In this document: one piece after another, positions 56,901 through 64,000 of the stretch
How the letters are laid out: each line of letters starts with the position of its first letter
How positions within the stretch are numbered: the first letter of the stretch is position 1
The notes under the pieces: model-generated
Told to the model about the DNA's origin: nothing
The model's database searches: none
The model's input: only the letters and a program-made list of their open reading frames with translations
NCBI GenBank assembly: GCA_037478835.1
Contig: JBBFLV010000002.1
Coordinates: 364,555-428,554 of the forward strand
Length of the DNA: 64,000 nt
Reading direction: 5' to 3'
From: 630D-37 sp037478835
GTDB lineage: Bacteria > Chloroflexota > Anaerolineae > Anaerolineales > Villigracilaceae
Made by a program: the position numbers and the translations under genes

Positions 56901-59021
56901 TGAAACAGCATGGTAGCGAATGATGCGCGCCAGGTTACTCAGGTTTGAAGGCCTATTTTCCCGACTAAGGGATTGAAACCTGTATCAATCCAGAAACTTG
57001 GATTGTGGTCATCGTGGTTTGAAGGCCTATTTTCCCGACTAAGGGATTGAAACTTTAGGCATCAGAATTACCCTCCCCCTTTTCTCAGCGTTTGAAGGCC
57101 TATTTTCCCGACTAAGGGATTGAAACTATTAATACCTCACCTTACCTTACATGCTCAGGCCAGTTTGAAGGCCTATTTTCCCGACTAAGGGATTGAAACT
57201 GCTGAGCGACGCGATTCTGCTTGGCGGGAATTTCTTGTTTGAAGGCCTATTTTCCCGACTAAGGGATTGAAACCCCGCGCCAACTCGGCCCGGCGCCGAT
57301 TGTACTCCATGTTTGAAGGCCTATTTTCCCGACTAAGGGATTGAAACGGGATTGGGATGGAGTATGGTAAGGACTTTTGGTGTTTGAAGGCCTATTTTCC
57401 CGACTAAGGGATTGAAACTCCCTTTGCCTCATCTTGATGCCGAATGGCGTACTCGTTTGAAGGCCTATTTTCCCGACTAAGGGATTGAAACAGGGGTTGG
57501 AGGGGAGGCAAATTCAGAATAATCTGGTTTGAAGGCCTATTTTCCCGACTAAGGGATTGAAACTTTCTGGGCTTCCTGGCGTTCCGTGTCATACACGAGT
57601 TTGAAGGCCTATTTTCCCGACTAAGGGATTGAAACGCTTTTCTGCGCTACTACTCCGACCTTCAACTTTCGTTTGAAGGCCTATTTTCCCGACTAAGGGA
57701 TTGAAACTCAAAACAGCGCCGTCAACCGAAGCATGCGCCCAGTTTGAAGGCCTATTTTCCCGACTAAGGGATTGAAACTCAAATGCGCGGGCAGGATTGG
57801 GCGCGGCGTCATGGTTTGAAGGCCTATTTTCCCGACTAAGGGATTGAAACCATCCCTTTCCGGCAGAAGTCCGCATGGCCATCCGGAAGTTTGAAGGCCT
57901 ATTTTCCCGACTAAGGGATTGAAACCTGTAGATAGACCGTCTGGCAATCCACAGTGACCATTTGTTTGAAGGCCTATTTTCCCGACTAAGGGATTGAAAC
58001 AGGGACATCACGCAGACGACGCTGGAGGCGCTGCGTGTTTGAAGGCCTATTTTCCCGACTAAGGGATTGAAACAGCACCTCCGGCGGCGGCCCGATCAGC
58101 TTGCTCCAGTCATGTTTGAAGGCCTATTTTCCCGACTAAGGGATTGAAACGTCAATGATGAGCAGGTCTGCCGATAAACCGGTAAGTTTGAAGGCCTATT
58201 TTCCCGACTAAGGGATTGAAACTTTGTCGGAATTCGACGAATTTTTGGATTTTCTTTGTTTGAAGGCCTATTTTCCCGACTAAGGGATTGAAACATATTC
58301 ACCTCCTTCTCCCGAAACACACGGGTTGAGTTTGAAGGCCTATTTTCCCGACTAAGGGATTGAAACTTCATTACACGACCGAGTGCCCTATGCGAAAACC
58401 GAGTTTGAAGGCCTATTTTCCCGACTAAGGGATTGAAACATATTTGCCTCCTTTCACCCAGGTTTTGCTGATCATGTTTGAAGGCCTATTTTCCCGACTA
58501 AGGGATTGAAACCGCAAGCGCGGGGAAGCTGGCGAATCCCTTCTAGTTTGAAGGCCTATTTTCCCGACTAAGGGATTGAAACCGCTCAAAATTGATTGTG
58601 TGGAAGCGCATGCACGAAGTTTGAAGGCCTATTTTCCCGACTAAGGGATTGAAACAATGCTACTGTTTTCACGGAACACCTCCTATTATTGTTTGAAGGC
58701 CTATTTTCCCGACTAAGGGATTGAAACAATATAGGTATGAGATGAGCAGAGAGGAGCACGCGCGTTTGAAGGCCTATTTTCCCGACTAAGGGATTGAAAC
58801 AAGTATGTGGATGACGGGCGAATTTATCCCCACTTTCGTTTGAAGGCCTATTTTCCCGACTAAGGGATTGAAACCTCAATAACAGGCCAAAACACGCTCA
58901 GGACGCCGATAGTTTGAAGGCCTATTTTCCCGACTAAGGGATTGAAACGCCCGCACATCGCCGGCATTCAACAGCCCCGGCGTAGTTTGAAGGCCTATTT
59001 TCCCGACTAAGGGATTTAGTT
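50902..59021 (+). CRISPR. Long CRISPR array, 111 repeats seen, no cas genes in window
   Basis: The 37-bp repeat starts GTTTGAAGGCC, has TTTTCCCGACTAAGGG in the middle and ends ATTGAAAC, the usual 8-nt 5' handle of type I and III crRNAs; orientation is therefore plus. I count 22 repeats before and 89 after the 100-N gap, with 109 readable spacers of about 33-38 bp. I noticed no internal repeat variant. The last repeat (58985-59021) is degenerate at its 3' end (GGGATTTAGTTCC), marking the old end; the leader is on the left. Spacer 55515-55549 is repeated exactly at 58295-58329. Subtype cannot be fixed without cas genes. Confidence 0.98.
52457..52556. other. Assembly gap of 100 N inside the CRISPR array
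   Basis: Begins just after a complete repeat and ends just before another, as when an assembler breaks on repeats. The number of missing spacers is unknown. Confidence 0.98.
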
Positions 59022-59098
59022 CCAGTCCTCTCGTGGTCTCATAGTCTCCTACTCCCCCCTCTCACGTTCTTCTCTTCTCCCGCTCTCCTCCTCTCCCC
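59022..59098. repeat. Pyrimidine-rich tract after the CRISPR array
   Basis: Built of TCTCCCGCTCTCC-like units, complementary in kind to the purine tract at 40798-40874. It lies between the degenerate last repeat and the stop of pbpC. Confidence 0.65.
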
Positions 59099-61582
59099 TC
59101 ACCTCCGCCTCACCTCAATCCGTATCTCCTCGCTGCGCACCTGCTCCCCCTCCGGCGTCACGGCCTGGGCATAGAAGGTGTGTTCGCCGGGTTGTAACGG
59201 CCACCAGGCCTCGTAGGGCCATTCGGTGAGTGTGATCAGTGGGCGGGAATCCACCCAGAAGGTGAACGATCGGAGCGGTAGGCGGCTCATCGCCTGTAGG
59301 TGCAAGCGCTGTTCCGAAAGGGGAACTTCGGAAGTTAGGAAGTACACATCGCCGGGGCGCGGGGAGATCAGCCAGATCGCCGCGGCGTTTTCGCCCTCCT
59401 GGGAAGTTTGCAAAAGGTCCACATCCAGCAGCCAACCCTGACGGCGCGCCCAATCCCATGCTTCGGGCGGCAGATGAAGCACCGTAAGCGGCGACCAAGC
59501 TCCGGGTCCCTCCGGCGGCGCCGTGACGATTTGCCCGTTCACGGGGTTGCGCCAAAGGCGGCGGTAGACGTCATCGCGGCGCCTCGGTAGCGTTTCTTCC
59601 AAAAACCATTCCTCATGCGTTTGCGTGCAGAGTTCGGTCGGCAGCAGGCCGGAGAGCGTGCACACCTCCTGCCGCACCAGCCCATCGGGAGGGGCGAATG
59701 CGCGCGGCGGCCGGTTGCGCAACAGGGTGCGTAGCGTGTATTGCCAGATCGGCGCGGCGCCGGTCAGGCCGGTCACCTCGCGCATTGGGCGGTGATCGCT
59801 GTTGCCGACCCATACTCCAACGACCAGATCAGGCGTGTAGCCGATCGTCCAGTTATCGTGAAAATCGGTGGTGGTGCCGGTTTTGACGGCGGCCGGGCGT
59901 TCGATCTGGAGCGTGCTATTGCGACCGAAGCCGGGCTGGTGCGCCAGCGGATCGCTCAAGATGTCGCCGATCAGCCAGGCGATGCGTTCATCGAGGACGG
60001 GTCGGGCGGTGAGCGCAGGGGGACGGTAGAGGGTGTTCCCCTGCAGGTCCTGCACTTCCAGGATCAGGCGCACGGGAAGGTAGCGTCCCTGCCGGGCAAA
60101 GACGGCGTAGGCGTTGGTCAGCTCCAGCAGGCTGACCTTCCCGCCGCCGAGCGCCAGCGTCAGATCGTACTCGGCGGGGTCGGTGAGCGTGGTGATGCCG
60201 AAGCGTGCCGCGTATTGACTCATGCGCTCCACCCCCACCTTGTGCAAAGCGGCCACGGCCGGGATGTTGAACGACGAAGCCAGGGCAACGCGCGCCGGCA
60301 CGATGCCGTGTTCGCGACCATCGTAATTTTGAGGCGTATAGACCTTGCCATCGGCGGTGCGGAAGTGCGTCTGCACATCGAGGATCGGCGTGGCCGCCGT
60401 CCAGGGATCGGAGAGCAGGGAGGGGTCAAAAGCGGCGGCGTAGATGAACGGTTTGAAGGCCGAGCCGGGTTGACGGGGCACCAGCGCCATGTTGATCGCT
60501 CCGGCGATGGCCGGGTTGAAGTAATCGGCGCTGCCGACCAATGCCAGCAGATCGCCGGTTTGGGGATCGAACACGACCACCGCGGCGTTGCTCACCTGGT
60601 GATCTAGGCCGTCATCGTCCCGCAAGTGCGCCAACTGACGGGCAACCGCTTCCTCGGCCACCTGCTGGGCAGCCAGGTCAAGCGTGGTATAGACGACGAG
60701 GGGCGTGTTCGCCGGAAGTTCTCCCCGTGATTGCAGCCTATCCAGCTCGGCCTTGACCATCCAAACGAAATGGGGTGCCCGGATGGGATAGGGCTGGGGA
60801 TTGAAGGACAAGGGTGCTTCTTCGGCCTGTTGACGTTCCGTGGCGCTGATAAACCCCTGTTTCTCCATCAGCTCCAACACCACGCGCTGACGTTCGCGCG
60901 CCGCCTGGGGATGCTCAAAAGGGTTATAGAGCGCCGGAGATTGCGGCAGGCCGGCCAACAGGGCGCATTCTTCCAAGAAAAGATCGGCCGCCGGCTTGCC
61001 GAAATACGTTTGCGCTGCGGCTTCGATCCCGTAAGCAAAGCCGCCGTAGTAGGTCTGGTTCAGGTAGAGCGCCAGGATTTCATCTTTGCTCAGGCGACGG
61101 GTCAATTGCCAGGCCAGGATCGTCTCCCGTAGCTTGCGTCGCAACGTGCGCTGATGGCGTTCTTCCGGCAGGAGCAGGTTGCGCACCACCTGCTGGGTGA
61201 TCGTGCTGCCGCCGGCCAGCGTCTCGCCACCCCGTAAATTGATGTAGAGGGCGCGCACCACGCCGCGCAGATCGATGCCGGGATTGGTATAGAAACTCTG
61301 ATCCTCCACGGCGATCGTTGCCTGCTTCATGCACTGTGGAATCTCCTCTGCCTTCAGCGGCAGGTGATATTCCCCCTGGGCGCGCATCTCGTAAAGGGGT
61401 CTTCCGTTGCGATCGAGAATGCGGATGGAAGGCAGCCGAAGCGCCTGCGGCAGGTCGTCCGGCGAAGGCAGATCGTACAGCACCCAAAACGCCAACCCGA
61501 ACAGGAGCAAAAGAAAGAGGCCGATCGGGAGGATTGCCCCCTTCCATCCCCGATACCGACCTCTAGGACCGTCCTGGCTCAT
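59099..61582 (-). CDS. pbpC: Penicillin-binding protein 1C
   Basis: An 827-residue bifunctional peptidoglycan synthase. N-terminal membrane helix (about 16-36); glycosyltransferase 51 domain with AVEDQSFYTNPGIDLRGV and GGSTITQQVVRNLLL; transpeptidase domain with the nucleophile motif GSAFKPF (SxxK), SSFN and KTGTT; and the C-terminal BiPBP domain that marks the 1C class. All catalytic motifs are intact. GGAG precedes the ATG. In other bacteria pbpC adjoins the alpha-2-macroglobulin gene; here it faces it across the CRISPR array on the opposite strand. Confidence 0.94.
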   Translation of the reverse strand: MSQDGPRGRYRGWKGAILPIGLFLLLLFGLAFWVLYDLPSPDDLPQALRLPSIRILDRNGRPLYEMRAQGEYHLPLKAEEIPQCMKQATIAVEDQSFYTNPGIDLRGVVRALYINLRGGETLAGGSTITQQVVRNLLLPEERHQRTLRRKLRETILAWQLTRRLSKDEILALYLNQTYYGGFAYGIEAAAQTYFGKPAADLFLEECALLAGLPQSPALYNPFEHPQAARERQRVVLELMEKQGFISATERQQAEEAPLSFNPQPYPIRAPHFVWMVKAELDRLQSRGELPANTPLVVYTTLDLAAQQVAEEAVARQLAHLRDDDGLDHQVSNAAVVVFDPQTGDLLALVGSADYFNPAIAGAINMALVPRQPGSAFKPFIYAAAFDPSLLSDPWTAATPILDVQTHFRTADGKVYTPQNYDGREHGIVPARVALASSFNIPAVAALHKVGVERMSQYAARFGITTLTDPAEYDLTLALGGGKVSLLELTNAYAVFARQGRYLPVRLILEVQDLQGNTLYRPPALTARPVLDERIAWLIGDILSDPLAHQPGFGRNSTLQIERPAAVKTGTTTDFHDNWTIGYTPDLVVGVWVGNSDHRPMREVTGLTGAAPIWQYTLRTLLRNRPPRAFAPPDGLVRQEVCTLSGLLPTELCTQTHEEWFLEETLPRRRDDVYRRLWRNPVNGQIVTAPPEGPGAWSPLTVLHLPPEAWDWARRQGWLLDVDLLQTSQEGENAAAIWLISPRPGDVYFLTSEVPLSEQRLHLQAMSRLPLRSFTFWVDSRPLITLTEWPYEAWWPLQPGEHTFYAQAVTPEGEQVRSEEIRIEVRRR

Positions 61583-61636
61583 AAACTCTCCACTTGGTCA
61601 CGTGGGTTGACGGTTTTAGACGCTAAACGGCAAATC

Positions 61637-61690
61637 GTACCACGCGACCAACTAACCAACTGACTACCTGACTATGCAGCTACGCGACTA
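61637..61690. repeat. 8-bp tandem repeat patch
   Basis: ACCACGCG ACCAACTA ACCAACTG ACTACCTG ACTATG-type octamers, same family as 32034-32119, 37470-37545 and the minisatellite at 38974. It reaches the stop codon of the oxidoreductase gene. Confidence 0.8.
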
Positions 61691-63031
61691 TTTTACTACT
61701 TCCGGCAACAACCCCATCACCCGCAGCATCTCCTCGTTCGTCGCGAACTTAAACTCTTCCACCCCCAGCCGGCGTGCTTCGGCTTGCTCGGCGGCCTCCA
61801 AGCGCGGCAGATCGCTCTTGCGCACGATCGGTTTCCCCAAGCTCATCAGGCGCGCCTCGATCGCCTTCAGGTCCAAAGGCTTTGGCGATTGCGTCTGCTG
61901 CAGGTATTGCCAAACCGCCCGTGCCCCGTTGGTTCCATCCTTGCGTGCCGTCCCCACCAGGCCGCTGGAAGCATTGCGCGACCAACCGGCGACGAAGATG
62001 CCCTCGATCGGCTTGCCGCTCTGCGGGTCGAACGCCTCGTACGAATTCCCGTCCACCGGGAAGCGCGGGTTGGGATTCTTCACGAACTCGTTCCATTCCA
62101 CCGGCAGGCCAAACGTCTCATCCACCTTATCGCCGATGGCGAAGATCACCGTCTCCACGTCCAGTAGACGCTTCTGACCGGTGCCGCGCGCCTTGGTATC
62201 CCCGTTCGTGCGCACCAGGGTATTCTCTTCTACCTCTAGCTGCACCACCTGGCCCTGCTCATTCCCCAGAATCCGCACCGGCGAAGCCAAAAACAGGAAG
62301 CGGAAGCGCGTTTCGGAGACTTTTGGCAGCGCCTTGGGCAGCGCCTCCAGGATCGCCGCCCGTGCGGCCGCCACATCCTGACCGATCGCCTCCATCACCG
62401 GGCGCACGCGCTCGATCTCCGCATCCAGCGCCTCCACGTCCAGGTTGGCGATCACGTATTCCATCTCCTTTTTATCGAACTTCACCTCCGCCGGGCCGCG
62501 GCGCACCACGGCGATCACCTCATCCACCTGCACCTCGCGGATCAGATAGTGGGCAATATCCACCATCACATTTCCCGCGCCCACAATGGCACAGCGCTTG
62601 CCGAAGCGGAATTTCTTCTGGCTATAGGGTGGGAGCTTATTGTAGAAATAGACCACATCTTTGGCGTGGTACACCCCTTCCAGGTCCTCGCCCGGAATCC
62701 CCAGCCGCTTCGTCCCCTGCGCTCCGGCCGTCACCAGGATCGCCTGAAAGCCCATCGCCCACAGGTCTTCCAGCTTCAAATCTCCCTGTTGCCCAATGAT
62801 CACATTCCCGTAGTAATCAATGTTCGGATTCTCCAACACCTGGCGAAACTGACGGCGCAATCCCTCCTTCATCGTGTGCTTGGAAGGATAGATCCCGTAT
62901 TCGGCCAGACCGCCGGGTTTAATATCGCGATTGAACACCACCACATGGGCTCCCAGCATCGCCAGCTCACGGGCACCGAAAAGCCCGGCCGGCCCTGCTC
63001 CGACCACTGCCACCAGATATTTTTCTTCCAT
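61688..63031 (-). CDS. FAD-dependent NAD(P)H oxidoreductase, ferredoxin-NADP reductase (adrenodoxin-reductase) type
   Basis: A 447-residue two-dinucleotide flavoprotein. FAD-binding VAVVGAGPAGLFGARELAML at the N-terminus, then GGLAEYGIYPSKH, typical of adrenodoxin reductase and GltD-like enzymes; a second Rossmann motif AIVGAGNVMVDIAHYLI binds NAD(P); FVAGWSRNASSGLVGTARKD near the end closes the FAD site. It probably passes electrons between NAD(P)H and a ferredoxin. The ATG at 63031 has AAGGAG seven to nine bases upstream and is preferred to an upstream in-frame start. Confidence 0.85.
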   Translation of the reverse strand: MEEKYLVAVVGAGPAGLFGARELAMLGAHVVVFNRDIKPGGLAEYGIYPSKHTMKEGLRRQFRQVLENPNIDYYGNVIIGQQGDLKLEDLWAMGFQAILVTAGAQGTKRLGIPGEDLEGVYHAKDVVYFYNKLPPYSQKKFRFGKRCAIVGAGNVMVDIAHYLIREVQVDEVIAVVRRGPAEVKFDKKEMEYVIANLDVEALDAEIERVRPVMEAIGQDVAAARAAILEALPKALPKVSETRFRFLFLASPVRILGNEQGQVVQLEVEENTLVRTNGDTKARGTGQKRLLDVETVIFAIGDKVDETFGLPVEWNEFVKNPNPRFPVDGNSYEAFDPQSGKPIEGIFVAGWSRNASSGLVGTARKDGTNGARAVWQYLQQTQSPKPLDLKAIEARLMSLGKPIVRKSDLPRLEAAEQAEARRLGVEEFKFATNEEMLRVMGLLPEVVK

Positions 63032-63140
63032 GTCATCTCTCCTTGTTACAAAAATCACAAGAGCCTTATGGCCTCCCTATTCTACCAAAATTGTGAGATT
63101 TTGTGCTACCATTAACCCAGACAACCCAAATGGAGGTCTT

Positions 63141-63887
63141 ATGAACCAGGAAAAGCCCGATCCCGCGGCCCGCTTGCGCAAAATTCTTTCGGAATCATCA
63201 GAAGAAGAGACGGGCAAAGTGCCCGCCCCGGCTGCATCCTTGCCCCCGCGCCGCCTGCCGCCCGCGGCTTCGTCCACGGCGGCTCGTTCTGGGACCTCGA
63301 GCTCCGCGCCGCGCCGAAAATTCGCCTTTGCCCCGGCTTTTTGGACGATCGCCAGCGTGTTTTCCATGACCCTGAATGTCATTCTCATCGTTGCCGTACT
63401 TCTGTTGGTGCAGCAAGTCGGCAGTCTGAGCAGTGTGCTTAACCTGGCCAATAACCTTTTGAGCGGCCTCTATACCAATTTTGAAAAGATGTATCAAGCT
63501 CACATCCGTGCCACCATTCCGGTTTCCACGCAAGTGCCGGTGCAGTTGGAAGTGTGCATTCAACGCGAAACGAGCGTCACCCTCACCAGGGATGTGGGCA
63601 TTGCCAACGCGCGGGTCACCGTGCAGAGCGGCGGCCTGACCATCACCAACGCCATCACCAACATTCGTTTGCCTTCCGGCGTCGATCTCCCGATTGCCCT
63701 GAATCTCTGCGTGCCGGTGGAAGCCCAAATTCCCGTCAACCTCAACGTCCGCACCGACATCCCGATCGCCCAAACCGAGCTCGGAGAACCCATCCAGGGC
63801 CTGATGGACACCGTCCGCCCGATTTACTGTTTGCTTCAACCGAAAGCCCGCGACCTGCAAGGCGCGCCGGTGTGCAGTGGACGGTAG
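63141..63887 (+). CDS. Membrane-anchored protein of unknown function
   Basis: A 248-residue protein: an acidic then Pro/Ala/Ser-rich cytoplasmic N-terminus (1-65), one strong membrane helix (about 72-98, SVFSMTLNVILIVAVLLLV) and an extracytoplasmic beta-rich domain with repeated VPV/IPV motifs. No family recognised. GGAGG lies four bases before ATG. Its last codons and stop (GGACGGTAG) are made of the intergenic repeat that follows, so the C-terminus may have been created by the repeat. Divergent from the oxidoreductase gene. Confidence 0.75.
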   Translation: MNQEKPDPAARLRKILSESSEEETGKVPAPAASLPPRRLPPAASSTAARSGTSSSAPRRKFAFAPAFWTIASVFSMTLNVILIVAVLLLVQQVGSLSSVLNLANNLLSGLYTNFEKMYQAHIRATIPVSTQVPVQLEVCIQRETSVTLTRDVGIANARVTVQSGGLTITNAITNIRLPSGVDLPIALNLCVPVEAQIPVNLNVRTDIPIAQTELGEPIQGLMDTVRPIYCLLQPKARDLQGAPVCSGR

Positions 63888-63941
63888 ACGGTGGACGGTG
63901 GACCGTAGACGGTGGACGGTAGACCGTGGACCGTAGCACCA
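63880..63941. repeat. GGACGGTAGACCGTGGACGG-type repeat patch
   Basis: Alternating GGTGGACGGT / GGACCGTAGACG units, same family as at 14218, 31946, 37357 and 39275. The 59 bases after it, to the window end, show no feature. Confidence 0.85.
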
Positions 63942-64000
63942 GGATTATGCACATTAACAAATTAATTCGGTAACAGGCCGACGTATCTGAGCAACTCCGG

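Noticed and set aside
55478..58330. The duplicated spacer as evidence for a block duplication of the array
   Set aside because: Flanking spacers differ on both sides of the two copies.
50736..58879. Many minus-strand open frames with repeated FNPLVGKIGLQT and FQSLSRENRPSN motifs, looking like tandem-repeat proteins
   Set aside because: They are translations of the CRISPR repeat in two frames with spacers between; no start signals, and frames break with spacer length.

Overview
The window is GC-rich bacterial chromosome from a draft assembly: two runs of exactly 100 N (39058-39157 and 52457-52556) both sit inside repeats. Gene content suggests a Chloroflexota, probably Anaerolineae-like, organism: a two-piece B12 mutase large subunit, AmmeMemoRadiSam enzyme, four-domain S1 protein, PT-rich surface proteins, hydrogenase maturation genes, many coupled genes without Shine-Dalgarno sites, and intergenic 8-bp tandem repeats. 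This placement is inference (about 0.6 confidence); no rRNA or tRNA gene is present to settle it.

Layout. 1-3310: a MarR-regulated operon for a heterodimeric ABC exporter (minus strand), with a textbook promoter. 3976-10259: a lower-GC array of four mobile gene cassettes with attC-like sites and no integrase in the window (a CALIN-type integron remnant or island). The cassettes carry a two-gene surface-protein pair, a DinB-like protein, an S51 peptidase-like protein and an unknown protein. The first bases of each cassette are complementary to the attC arm at that cassette's own end, as expected if each was once a circle closed at that point. 10620-21864: housekeeping and metabolism: fused CydDC exporter, UvrD-like helicase, MltG, an acyl-CoA mutase whose active-site signature is that of isobutyryl-CoA mutase rather than methylmalonyl-CoA mutase, a YugP-type zinc peptidase, the AmmeMemoRadiSam radical-SAM enzyme and MobA.

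21915-31943: a surface glycan locus (two sulfotransferases, a GT4 glycosyltransferase, a flippase, an SGNH hydrolase, a methyltransferase and two large polytopic membrane proteins), more A/T-rich in its first half. 32122-37246: hypA-hypF-hypC-hypD-hypE, tightly overlapped, lacking hypB. 37559-43970: GNAT, DUF309/zinc ribbon, a PLP decarboxylase, an S1 protein, an M19 dipeptidase and a small membrane protein. 44062-50567: a giant thioester alpha-2-macroglobulin lipoprotein followed by a VanZ-like gene; its usual partner pbpC lies at 59099-61582.

50902-59021: between them lies a very long CRISPR array (111 repeats of 37 bp seen, 109 readable spacers, plus an unsequenced gap), with its own leader promoter and a degenerate last repeat, but no cas gene in the window. 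The spacers contain one exact duplicate and two pairs of near-identical spacers whose differences follow codon structure, so the array appears to have sampled variants of the same viral or plasmid genes. The window ends with an FAD/NAD(P) oxidoreductase and a membrane-anchored protein. Several families of short degenerate tandem repeats occupy the gaps between genes and in places supply stop codons.
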